Source: JAOARY01 sp045345765 (GTDB taxonomy: Bacteria; Bacillota; Clostridia; Peptostreptococcales; Peptostreptococcaceae). From it: 64,000 bases of DNA. Positions 9,025 to 17,267 of this stretch are shown piece after piece (the first letter of the stretch is position 1; each line of letters begins with the position of its first letter). The stretch lies in the NCBI GenBank assembly GCA_045345765.1, contig CP148265.1, forward strand, positions 2,604,001-2,668,000, in the 5' to 3' direction. The position numbers were made by a program, and so were the translations under genes. The notes below the pieces were generated by a model that saw nothing but the letters and a program-made list of their open reading frames with translations, did not search any database and had not been told where the DNA came from.

Positions 9025-10230
9025 ATGGAAAAGATGAAATGGATTTTTAATGAAGATGCTAGAAAAGATATTAAAAAAACATCTTTAGATGATTTTAGTG
9101 AAAAGAAAATATTAAAAGCAAAGAAATTTCATGAAAGTTTTTTAGTATATGAAAAAACTCCTTTGGTAAGATTAAATTCTTTATCAAATGCATTAAATAT
9201 TAAAGATATATTTGTAAAGGATGAATCTTATAGATTTGGACTCAATGCATTTAAAGTTTTAGGTGGTTCTTATGCCATAGGTAATTTTTTGGCAGAAAAA
9301 CTAGGTAAGGATATTGATGATATATCTTTTGATTATTTAAAAAACAAAGAAGTAAAAGAAAAATTAGGCAATATGGTATTTACAACAGCAACAGATGGTA
9401 ATCATGGTAGAGGTGTTGCTTGGGCAGCTTCTCAATTAGGTCAAAATTCAGTTGTATATATGCCAAAAGGGTCTTCAAAGATTAGATTAGATAATATAAT
9501 AGCTGATGGAGCTAAGGCAAGTATTACAGATCTTAATTATGATGATGCTGTTAGATTATCATTAAAGCATGCAAATGAAAATGGCTGGGAGATAATACAA
9601 GATACTGCTTGGGAAGGTTATACTAAAGTTCCTCTTTGGATTATGCAAGGTTATGGAACTATGATGTTAGAGATTATAGAACAATTAAAAGATTTAAAAG
9701 GCAAGAAAATGACTCATTTATTTTTACAAGCTGGTGTAGGTGCTATGGCAGGAGCAATACAAGCTGTTGTTGCATCAATATTTAAAGAAGATAGACCTAT
9801 AACAGTTATAGTTGAACCAAATAAAGCAGATTGTATATACAAATCAGCTCTTAATAAAAAAATTACAAATGTAACTGGTGATATGCAAACGATAATGGCT
9901 GGTTTAGCTTGTGGAGAACCAAATCCTATTGGTTGGGATATATTAAAAGATTATTCTGATGCTTATGTTTCTTGTCCAGAATATATAAGTGCTAAAGGAA
10001 TGAGAATTCTTGGAAATCCTATAGGTGAAGATAAAAAAGTTATATCAGGAGAATCTGGTGCTGTAACTTTGGGTTTATTATATGAAATATTAACTAATGA
10101 GGATTTAAAAGAATTAAAAGAAGAATTAAAACTGGATGAAAATTCTTTAGCCGTTGTAATCAGCACTGAAGGAGATACAGATCCAGAGCATTACAGAAAA
10201 ATAGTTTGGGATGGAGCATATAATAAATAA
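9025..10230 (+). CDS. ygeX: 2,3-Diaminopropionate ammonia-lyase
   Basis: PLP enzyme of fold type II that cleaves 2,3-diaminopropionate to pyruvate and two ammonia. At 401 aa it is full length. The PLP lysine is in NAFKVLGGSYA (about residue 77). TDGNHGRGVAWAA (about 125) is the phosphate and carboxylate-binding loop, a glycine-rich loop QAGVGAMAGA lies near 237, and CGEPNP precedes the C-terminal part. First gene after the sigma-54 promoter; RBS AAAGGAGAG. In the island it forms the last carbon-releasing step, feeding pyruvate. Identification is strong from motif order and neighbours. Confidence 0.92.
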   Translation: MEKMKWIFNEDARKDIKKTSLDDFSEKKILKAKKFHESFLVYEKTPLVRLNSLSNALNIKDIFVKDESYRFGLNAFKVLGGSYAIGNFLAEKLGKDIDDISFDYLKNKEVKEKLGNMVFTTATDGNHGRGVAWAASQLGQNSVVYMPKGSSKIRLDNIIADGAKASITDLNYDDAVRLSLKHANENGWEIIQDTAWEGYTKVPLWIMQGYGTMMLEIIEQLKDLKGKKMTHLFLQAGVGAMAGAIQAVVASIFKEDRPITVIVEPNKADCIYKSALNKKITNVTGDMQTIMAGLACGEPNPIGWDILKDYSDAYVSCPEYISAKGMRILGNPIGEDKKVISGESGAVTLGLLYEILTNEDLKELKEELKLDENSLAVVISTEGDTDPEHYRKIVWDGAYNK

Positions 10231-10316
10231 AAATATATGCAAGAATGAATGAAGATTATAAATAAAGGGATAAAAAAATAAAAAAATCTCTAAAAATAAA
10301 TTTGGGAGGAAATAAA

Positions 10317-11537
10317 ATGATAAAACAAGATATAGATACAAAGCAAATATTTGAATATGCAAAGAAATATAAAGATGAAATGTCAGCTTTTTTAAGAGAT
10401 ATGATAAGAATACCTAGTGAAAGTTGCGATGAAGAAAAAGTGGTACTTAGAATAAAAGAAGAAATGGAAAAAGTAGGATTTGATAAAGTGGAAATAGATA
10501 AAATGGGTAATATACTTGGTTATATTGGTCATGGAAAACATATAATTGCAATGGATGCTCATATTGATACAGTAGGTATTGGAGATAAGAATCTTTGGGA
10601 TTATGACCCATATGAAGGTTACGAAGATGATGAAATTATTCTTGGTAGAGGTGGTAGTGACCAAGAAGGTGGAATGGCATCAATGGTATATGCAGGTAAG
10701 ATAATAAAAGATTTAAATTTAGAAGATGATTATACATTAATAGTGACAGGGACTGTACAAGAAGAAGACTGTGATGGTCTTTGTTGGCAATATATCATAG
10801 AAGAAAATAATATAAAACCAGATTTTGTTGTAATAACAGAACCAACTTCTTTAAATATTTATAGAGGTCATAGAGGAAGAATGGAGATGAAGGTAACTAC
10901 AAATGGTGTTAGTTGTCATGGTTCAGCACCTGAAAGAGGAGAAAATGCTATATTTAAGATGGCACCAATATTAAATGAATTAAAGGCATTACATGAAAAT
11001 TTACATTATGATGAATTTTTGGGAAAAGGTTCATTGACAGTATCTGAAGTATTTTTCTCATCTCCATCAAGATGTGCAGTTGCAGATGGATGCACAATAT
11101 CAATAGATAGAAGATTAACAAATGGAGAAACTTGGGAAAGTGCAATAAAAGAGGTTCAAAATCTACCTTCAGTAAAACAAGCTAATGCAAAAGTTGAACT
11201 TTATGAATACAAAAGACCTTCTTATACAGGACTTGTATATCCAACTAAATCATATTTTCCAACATGGGTTTTAGAAGAAAATCATCCAGCTTGTGAAACT
11301 TTAGTTGATAGTTATAAATCGTTATTTAATCAAGAACCACTTGTAGATAAATGGACATTCTCTACAAATGCGGTATCTATAATGGGAAGATATAATATTC
11401 CTTGTATTGGATTTGGCCCAGGACATGAAGATCAAGCGCACGCACCTAATGAAAAAACTTGGAAAGATGAACTTGTAAAATGTGCTGCTATGTACGCGCT
11501 TATACCAAAAACATATGTAAATAAATATTCAAAATAA
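10317..11537 (+). CDS. ygeY: YgeY, M20-family selenium-metabolism-linked hydrolase
   Basis: M20 dinuclear-metal hydrolase, 406 aa (E. coli YgeY 403). Metal-site motifs: AMDAHIDTVG (about residue 82), GRGGSDQEGG (about 113), catalytic EED near 150, and the C-terminal GFGPGHEDQAHAPNE block with the last metal His. A TTG 15 bases upstream overlaps the Shine-Dalgarno, so the ATG at 10317, 6 bases after GGGAGGA, is chosen. The family acts on N-carbamoyl or N-acyl amino acids. In this setting it probably hydrolyses a ureide of diaminopropionate made from the opened purine. The exact substrate is inferred. Confidence 0.88.
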   Translation: MIKQDIDTKQIFEYAKKYKDEMSAFLRDMIRIPSESCDEEKVVLRIKEEMEKVGFDKVEIDKMGNILGYIGHGKHIIAMDAHIDTVGIGDKNLWDYDPYEGYEDDEIILGRGGSDQEGGMASMVYAGKIIKDLNLEDDYTLIVTGTVQEEDCDGLCWQYIIEENNIKPDFVVITEPTSLNIYRGHRGRMEMKVTTNGVSCHGSAPERGENAIFKMAPILNELKALHENLHYDEFLGKGSLTVSEVFFSSPSRCAVADGCTISIDRRLTNGETWESAIKEVQNLPSVKQANAKVELYEYKRPSYTGLVYPTKSYFPTWVLEENHPACETLVDSYKSLFNQEPLVDKWTFSTNAVSIMGRYNIPCIGFGPGHEDQAHAPNEKTWKDELVKCAAMYALIPKTYVNKYSK

Positions 11538-11620
11538 ATATCCAAAAATTTGAAATTGAAAAAATAAAGAAAATAAATTGAATTTTAAAAATATTAAAAA
11601 TAATTTGGAGGGATTTTAGT

Positions 11621-12604
11621 ATGAAAACGGAATTTAGAGGAAAGCATTTTATAACATTGCAAGAGTGGTCAAAGGATGAAATAGATACACTTTTAGATGT
11701 ATCATTTGATTTAAAAAGAAAATATGCAATGGGTGAAACTACTGACTATTTAAAAAATAAATCTGCATTTTTAATGTTCTTTGAACAATCAACAAGAACA
11801 AGAAATTCAATGGAAGCAGGAATTGCACAGCTAGGTGGTCACGGGAACTTCTTAGATACAAGTACAATGCAAATAGCTCATGGAGAAGTAGCAAAAGATA
11901 CTGCTGTAATACTTTCAAGAATGGGTCATGGTATTGCTTGTAGAAACTGTTTTTGGGAAATTGGAAATAAATATTTAAGAGATATGGCAAAACACGCAAC
12001 TGTACCTGTTATGAATTTACAATGTGATTTATATCATCCGATGCAAGGTATAGCAGATTTAATGACTATAAAAGAAAAATTTGATGACATTAAAAGAAAG
12101 AAAGTTTCTATAATATGGGCATATGCAACTACTCATAAGAAGCCGATATCAGTTCCGCTAACTCAAGCATTATTATTCCCAAGATATCAAATGGATGTTA
12201 CATTAGCTTATCCAGAAGGTTATGATTTACCAGATTGGGCAATAGAACAAGCTAAGAAAAATGCAGAGGAAAATGGTGGTAGTTTTAGAATTACACATAA
12301 TATGGAAGAAGCATATAAGGATGCAGATGTTGTTATCCCTAAGAACTGGGGAAGTTGGGTTACTAATGACAGTACGGAAGTTGTAGATGATCTGCTTGAA
12401 AGTTATAAAGGGTGGAAATGTACACAGGAAATGATGGCGCTTACAAATAAAGATTCTATATATATGCATGCTCTTCCTGCTGATAGAGTTAATGAAGTTG
12501 AAGATAGTGTAATTGATGGAAAGCATTCAGTTATTTATGATGAGGCAGAAAATAGATTACATACTGCAAAAGCAGTTATGACACTTACTATGGGTGGAAA
12601 ATAA
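11621..12604 (+). CDS. ygeW: YgeW-family carbamoyltransferase, divergent substrate motif
   Basis: Transcarbamoylase with the carbamoyl-phosphate loop STRTR (about residue 54), QIAHGE (about 85) and long matches to E. coli YgeW (VNLQCD, AYPEGYDL, GGSFR, MEEAYKDADVV). It is 327 aa against about 396 for YgeW. The carbamoyl-phosphate His loop reads HPMQG instead of HPTQ/HPCQ. The second-substrate motif reads HALPAD where ornithine-type enzymes have HCLP. Likely works backwards, moving a carbamoyl group from a ureido compound to phosphate to give carbamoyl phosphate for ATP. No carbamate kinase gene is in the window. RBS TTGGAGGG; third gene of the sigma-54 operon. Confidence 0.85.
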   Translation: MKTEFRGKHFITLQEWSKDEIDTLLDVSFDLKRKYAMGETTDYLKNKSAFLMFFEQSTRTRNSMEAGIAQLGGHGNFLDTSTMQIAHGEVAKDTAVILSRMGHGIACRNCFWEIGNKYLRDMAKHATVPVMNLQCDLYHPMQGIADLMTIKEKFDDIKRKKVSIIWAYATTHKKPISVPLTQALLFPRYQMDVTLAYPEGYDLPDWAIEQAKKNAEENGGSFRITHNMEEAYKDADVVIPKNWGSWVTNDSTEVVDDLLESYKGWKCTQEMMALTNKDSIYMHALPADRVNEVEDSVIDGKHSVIYDEAENRLHTAKAVMTLTMGGK

Positions 12605-12631
12605 AATTTATAATAAAGTTTAATTATTGTA

Positions 12632-12666
12632 AAGGGATTGGGATTTGCTTTCCCAATCCCTTTTAT
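12632..12666 (+). terminator. Rho-independent terminator after ygeW
   Basis: Perfect 10-bp GC-rich stem GGGATTGGGA / TCCCAATCCC (12634-12660) with loop TTTGCTT, then TTTTATATTTTT. It should at least attenuate transcription between ygeXYW and the downstream transport and oxidoreductase genes. Confidence 0.9.
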
Positions 12667-12689
12667 ATTTTTATAAAGAGGTGAATAAG

Positions 12690-13307
12690 ATGAAAAAAAA
12701 TTTTAGTTCGATATTATTTTGGGGGTCTGTGTGGGGTTTTTTAGAAGCAACACTTGGTTATTTACTTCATTTAATTGATTTTATACCAGGTTTGTCATCA
12801 ATAACAATGACATCTATAGGTTTTTATTGTATTTATAGAGCATTTAAAAATACAGATGATATAAATTGTGCATTTTTGGTTTCTTTTATTGCTTCAGGTA
12901 TAAAATTTGTAGATTTTTTATTACCACTTAGTAGTCCGTTTAAAGTTATAAATCCTGCTATTGCAATTTTGTTAGAAGGTTCATTTGCATATTTAGCGAT
13001 AAAAAGTTTTAGTGATAATAAATTAAATGTAAAAGAAATTATCTCTTTTAATTTTCTATGGAGATTTGCATTTGTATTTATTCAAATCATTGAAATGCAA
13101 TTTAGCCCTATGAAACCTATAATATTTAGGGGAAGTTCTAAGGCTTTAGGTTTTTTACTATATCAACCTTTAGTTTCATCTTTTGTAATAGTGTTTTTAG
13201 TATTTGCTATAAACAATAGTGAAAAAAGATTTAAAAAACTTAGTTTCAAACCAAGTATAAGTTTTTCTTTATTTTTCATGGCTTTATTTGCACAGTTTAT
13301 GCTTTAA
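12690..13307 (+). CDS. Unknown integral membrane protein of the purine island
   Basis: 205-aa hydrophobic protein with about five or six membrane helices and almost no soluble domain. I do not recognise the family. The N-terminus has FWGSVWGFLEATLGYLLH. Size and topology resemble substrate-binding S components of ECF transporters, but I see no diagnostic motif, so this is only a possibility. ATG at 12690 is chosen because AAGAGGTG lies just upstream; an upstream TTG in frame would start inside the terminator stem. It lies directly before the purine permease, so a role in uptake or in cofactor (Mo, Se) supply is a reasonable guess. Confidence 0.75.
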   Translation: MKKNFSSILFWGSVWGFLEATLGYLLHLIDFIPGLSSITMTSIGFYCIYRAFKNTDDINCAFLVSFIASGIKFVDFLLPLSSPFKVINPAIAILLEGSFAYLAIKSFSDNKLNVKEIISFNFLWRFAFVFIQIIEMQFSPMKPIIFRGSSKALGFLLYQPLVSSFVIVFLVFAINNSEKRFKKLSFKPSISFSLFFMALFAQFML

Positions 13308-13343
13308 AAATTTTAAGTAATACTCGCATTGGGGGGCGATATT

Positions 13344-14696
13344 ATGAATGATAAAAAGAATGTTAGTGCAGTTGATGAAGTTTTACCATTTTCACAGATG
13401 TTTATATTGGGGTTACAACATGTTTTAGCTATGTGTGCTGGTGCTGTTGCAGTTCCTTTGATGGTAGGAAATGCAGTTTCACTTAGTCAAGAGGAAATAA
13501 TATTTTTAATAAATGCAGATTTATTTGTAGCTGGAATTGCGACTTTAATTCAATCGCTTGGTCTTACTAAACATATAGGGGCAAAAATTCCAATGGTTGA
13601 AGGAACAAGTTTTGCTACGGTAAATGCTATGGTTGCAATAGGAGGCACTTATAAAGGGGATTCAACAACTGCAATTACAACTATTTTAGGTGCAGTTTTT
13701 ATTTCTGGATTATTTTGCTTTTTGATGGCACCTTATTGGGGTAAACTTATAAAATTTTTTCCAAAAGTAGTTACAGGAAGTGTTATAACTATAATTGGAT
13801 TATCGTTAATTCCTGTTGCAGTTAGATGGTCTGCTGGAAATAATATGGGGTCAGCAGATTTTGCTAGTACAAAAAATATATTTATGGCTCTTTTTGTAAT
13901 GTGTACAATTTTGTTTTTTTATAAATATTTAAAAGGAATATGGGGTAGTTTAGCTATTTTACTAGGTTTATTTATAGGAACTATTGTTAGTGCTATTTTT
14001 GGTATGGCAGATTTTTCGATGGTTGTAAAAGCATCTTGGATAAATATAAATATGCCATTTCATTTTGGTATTCCTAGATTTGATATATCAGCAATAATAT
14101 CTTTAGTTCTGGTTATGGTTGTAATAATGACTGAAGCTACTGGAAATATAATAGCAATTCATGAGATGACAGGTAAAGAATTAAATTCAGATAGTTTATC
14201 AAAGGGACTTAGAGCTGATGGAATTTCAACAATGATTGCTTCTATTTTTAATACATTTCCGCATACCGCATTTGCACAAAATGTAGGACTTGTGAATTTA
14301 ACAGGTATAAAAAGCAGATATGTTGTAGCGACTTCAGGATGTATATTATTCGTGCTTGGATTATTTCCTAAAATGGGTGCTATAGTTACATCAATACCAT
14401 ATCCAGTATTAGGGGGAGCTGGATTTGCTATGTTTGGAATGGTTGTTTCTGGTGGAATTAAATCACTTGGATCAGTTGAGTTTAATGGTACTAAAAATGG
14501 AATTATAGTAGCTATAAGTATAGGTCTTTCTCTTATTCCTCTTGCAGTTCCAGAATTTTATCATCATTTTCCAAAATGGGTGAACACTTTATTTCATAGT
14601 GGAATAACAACTGGTAGTTTATGTGCGATAATTCTAAATTTATTTTTTAATTATAAAGATACTGTTAAAAATGAAAAACAAAATCAAGCGATTTAA
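13344..14696 (+). CDS. uacT: NCS2 purine permease, uric acid/xanthine type (UacT-like)
   Basis: 450-aa nucleobase:cation symporter-2 protein with 12-14 membrane helices. QHVLAM near residue 24 is the QH motif. About residue 313, NTFPHTAFAQNVGLVNLTG carries the family signature Q-N-x-G-x4-T-G and matches E. coli YgfU/UacT (NTFPHTSFSQNVGLVSVTG, from memory) better than xanthine XanQ or uracil UraA. Urate, with xanthine as alternative, is the likely substrate. ATG at 13344 follows GGGGGGCGATATT; an in-frame TTG at 13329 overlaps that RBS and is rejected. Importer for the island. Confidence 0.88.
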   Translation: MNDKKNVSAVDEVLPFSQMFILGLQHVLAMCAGAVAVPLMVGNAVSLSQEEIIFLINADLFVAGIATLIQSLGLTKHIGAKIPMVEGTSFATVNAMVAIGGTYKGDSTTAITTILGAVFISGLFCFLMAPYWGKLIKFFPKVVTGSVITIIGLSLIPVAVRWSAGNNMGSADFASTKNIFMALFVMCTILFFYKYLKGIWGSLAILLGLFIGTIVSAIFGMADFSMVVKASWININMPFHFGIPRFDISAIISLVLVMVVIMTEATGNIIAIHEMTGKELNSDSLSKGLRADGISTMIASIFNTFPHTAFAQNVGLVNLTGIKSRYVVATSGCILFVLGLFPKMGAIVTSIPYPVLGGAGFAMFGMVVSGGIKSLGSVEFNGTKNGIIVAISIGLSLIPLAVPEFYHHFPKWVNTLFHSGITTGSLCAIILNLFFNYKDTVKNEKQNQAI

Positions 14697-14748
14697 TAAT
14701 TTTTTTAGTAATGTTATTAAATAAAACAACATTAAAGAGGGTGTAAAA

Positions 14749-15837
14749 ATGGCAGATTTAAGAACAAATATATGTAATATAGAATTTAAAAATCCTATAA
14801 TGACAGCAGCGGGACCAGGTGCAAAAGATGGGGATTTATGTATAAAGGCGTATGAAGGTGGAGTTGGCGCGATAGTAACAAAAACAATATCTTCTAAAAG
14901 TGCAGATGTTCCAAGACCTTGTATGGCGCAGACTAGTAGCGGTTTTTTAAATACAGAACTTTGGTCTGAATTACCTTTAGAAAGATGGCTTGAAGTTGAA
15001 TACAAAAAAGCGAAGAGTACAGGGCTTCCACTTATAGTGGGTATGGGTTATACAAAGGAACAAATAAGTGAAATAGCACCAAAAGTAAAACCATATGCTG
15101 ATGCAGTTGAACTGTCTACTCATTATGTAGGAACAGATGTAACACCTATTGTAGATGCTTTAAAAGCAGCTAAAGAAGTTTTGGATGTTCCTGTATTTAT
15201 GAAAATGAGTCCACATACAGATATTAAAAAAATTGCAATAGCATTAGAAGAAGCTGGGGCTGATGGTCTTGTTATGATAAATTCATTTGGACCTTGTATG
15301 TCTATTGATATAGAAAGTGGATACCCTATTATGGGAAGTCAAACGGGTTATGGTTGGTTATCAGGTTCTAGTATAAAACCTTTAGCAATAAGATGTATAT
15401 ATGATGTTTCTCAAGTTGTTGATATACCTATAATTGGAGTTGGTGGTATATCAAATGGAAAAGATGCTGCTGAAATGATTATGGCTGGTGCTAGTGCTGT
15501 TCAAATATGTACTCAAGCTATATTAGATGGACCTAATGTTTATGGCAAAGTAAATAAAGAATTAGATGAATTTATGAATAGAAAAAACTATAAATCAATA
15601 GATGAAATAAAAGGTCTTGCAATAAAAAAATCAAACGAAAGAAAGTTTAGAACAAATAGTATTGCACCAAAGGTAGATAATGATTTATGTGTAAAATGTA
15701 AAAAATGTATAGGAAGTTGCGTTTATGAAGCTATAAAATTAGAAGATGTTTTAAACATAGATGAAGATAAATGTTTTGGCTGTGGACTTTGTGTAAGCAG
15801 ATGTCCTAAAAATGCTCTATCTATAGAATATAAATGA
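14749..15837 (+). CDS. PreA-like FMN/4Fe-4S oxidoreductase (dihydroorotate dehydrogenase fold)
   Basis: 362 aa: a dihydroorotate-dehydrogenase-like FMN barrel (1-300) followed by two [4Fe-4S] clusters (CVKCKKCIGSC and CFGCGLCVSRC, about 310-350). The layout is that of PreA, the catalytic subunit of bacterial dihydropyrimidine dehydrogenase. FMN phosphate-site motifs IIGVGGISNGKDA and AGASAVQICT are clear. The NADH-oxidising partner PreT is absent here, so electrons may come from ferredoxin or another protein. E. coli's island has the large YgfK protein instead. I infer that this enzyme reduces the purine or dioxopurine ring. RBS AAAGAGGGTG. Confidence 0.85.
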   Translation: MADLRTNICNIEFKNPIMTAAGPGAKDGDLCIKAYEGGVGAIVTKTISSKSADVPRPCMAQTSSGFLNTELWSELPLERWLEVEYKKAKSTGLPLIVGMGYTKEQISEIAPKVKPYADAVELSTHYVGTDVTPIVDALKAAKEVLDVPVFMKMSPHTDIKKIAIALEEAGADGLVMINSFGPCMSIDIESGYPIMGSQTGYGWLSGSSIKPLAIRCIYDVSQVVDIPIIGVGGISNGKDAAEMIMAGASAVQICTQAILDGPNVYGKVNKELDEFMNRKNYKSIDEIKGLAIKKSNERKFRTNSIAPKVDNDLCVKCKKCIGSCVYEAIKLEDVLNIDEDKCFGCGLCVSRCPKNALSIEYK

Positions 15838-15875
15838 TTGAAATTTAAAAAATGAGGTTTTAAAAGGGGGATTAG

Positions 15876-17255
15876 ATGAACATTATAATTAAAAATGGAT
15901 ATATAATAAATTCCTATGAATCTTATTTTTCTAATATAGAAATAAAAGATGAAAAAATAAATAAAATATCAAAAGAGATGGATTTTGATATTGATGAAGA
16001 TACAAAAATTATAGATGCAAAAGGGATGTATGTCATTCCAGGAGGGATTGACCCGCATACTCATTTTGATTTGGACGCTTCAAATACTAAATCAAGCGAT
16101 GATTTTCAAACGGGTTCAAAAGCATCTATTTATGGTGGAACAACTACAATAATAGATTTTGCTACACAATTTAGAGGGAATAGTTTAAAACAAGCACTAA
16201 ATTATTGGAATGAAAAATCTTATAATAAAACATTTTGTGATTATTCATTTCATATGGCTTTATCAGAATTTAATGATGATATTGAAAATGATTTAGAATA
16301 TATAAAAGAAAAAGGAATTACATCTTTAAAGATGTATACAGCATATAAGGGTGGAATGCAAACTGATGATTTTGAAATATTTAGAGCTCTAAAAAAAGCT
16401 AAAGAATTGGATATGTTAATTGCATTTCATTGTGAAAATGGTGAAATAATAGATTTTTTGACTAAAGAAGAATTAAAAAAAGGAAATACTTCTTATAAAT
16501 ATCATCATAAAGTAAGACCTAAAGAGGTAGAAATAGAGGCTGTATCAAGAATTATAAATATGGCAAAAATCTTGGATACAAAGGTATATATTGTTCATAT
16601 TAGCTGTAAGGAAGTAATTGATTTAATAGAAGATGCAAAAAAAGATGGGGTTAATATTTTTAGCGAAACATGTCCACAGTATTTATTTTTGGATGAAAGT
16701 TTATATAATTTAGATGATTTCTTGGGCGCTAAATATGTAATTTCGCCACCTCTTAGAGAAAAAATTCAACAAAAATATCTTTGGGATTCTATTAAAAAAG
16801 AAAAAATAGACGTCATTGCAAGTGATCATTGTCCTTTTAATTTAAAAGGGCAAAAAGATATTGGAAAATCTGATTTTAGTAAAATTCCAAATGGTGCAGC
16901 TGGAGTAGAGCATAGAATTAATTTGATATATACAAAAGGGGTTTTAAAAAATTATATAAGTTTAAATAAATGGGTTGATTTAATATCAACAATGCCTTCA
17001 AAAATATATAATTTATATCCAAAAAAAGGACATATAGATGTTGGCGCAGATGCTGATATAGTTTTATTTAATCCTGATAAAAAGTGGACTATAACTAAGG
17101 ATAATCACCATCAAAATGTTGATTATAGTATTTATGAAGGTTTTAATCAAATAGGAAAAGTAAAAGATGTGTTTATAAGAGGAAACCATGTTTTAAAAGA
17201 TTACGAATTTAATATAAAAAAACCAATTGGGAAATTTATAAAGAGAAATAATTAA
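15876..17255 (+). CDS. hyuA: D-hydantoinase / dihydropyrimidinase
   Basis: Cyclic amidohydrolase, 459 aa (family about 460). Metal ligands: DPHTHF (about residue 60), the carboxylated lysine in SLKMYTAYKG (about 150), FHCENG (about 183), VHISC (about 238) and SDHCPF (about 315). It opens reduced pyrimidine or hydantoin-type rings to carbamoyl amino acids. Lies between the PreA-like reductase and XdhD with short gaps (38 and 12 bp), so one operon. Reductase followed by hydantoinase mirrors the reductive pyrimidine pathway and suggests the two act in sequence on a purine-derived ring. Confidence 0.9.
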   Translation: MNIIIKNGYIINSYESYFSNIEIKDEKINKISKEMDFDIDEDTKIIDAKGMYVIPGGIDPHTHFDLDASNTKSSDDFQTGSKASIYGGTTTIIDFATQFRGNSLKQALNYWNEKSYNKTFCDYSFHMALSEFNDDIENDLEYIKEKGITSLKMYTAYKGGMQTDDFEIFRALKKAKELDMLIAFHCENGEIIDFLTKEELKKGNTSYKYHHKVRPKEVEIEAVSRIINMAKILDTKVYIVHISCKEVIDLIEDAKKDGVNIFSETCPQYLFLDESLYNLDDFLGAKYVISPPLREKIQQKYLWDSIKKEKIDVIASDHCPFNLKGQKDIGKSDFSKIPNGAAGVEHRINLIYTKGVLKNYISLNKWVDLISTMPSKIYNLYPKKGHIDVGADADIVLFNPDKKWTITKDNHHQNVDYSIYEGFNQIGKVKDVFIRGNHVLKDYEFNIKKPIGKFIKRNN

Positions 17256-17267
17256 AGGGGTGATCTC

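Noticed and set aside
13308..13343. Purine riboswitch before the permease
   Set aside because: The gap is only 36 bases and holds just the ribosome binding site.
14811..14822. Third copy of the rpsD leader loop motif (GGGACCAGGT) in the PreA-like gene
   Set aside because: It lies in a conserved coding stretch (AAGPGA) without a flanking stem, so it is a chance match.
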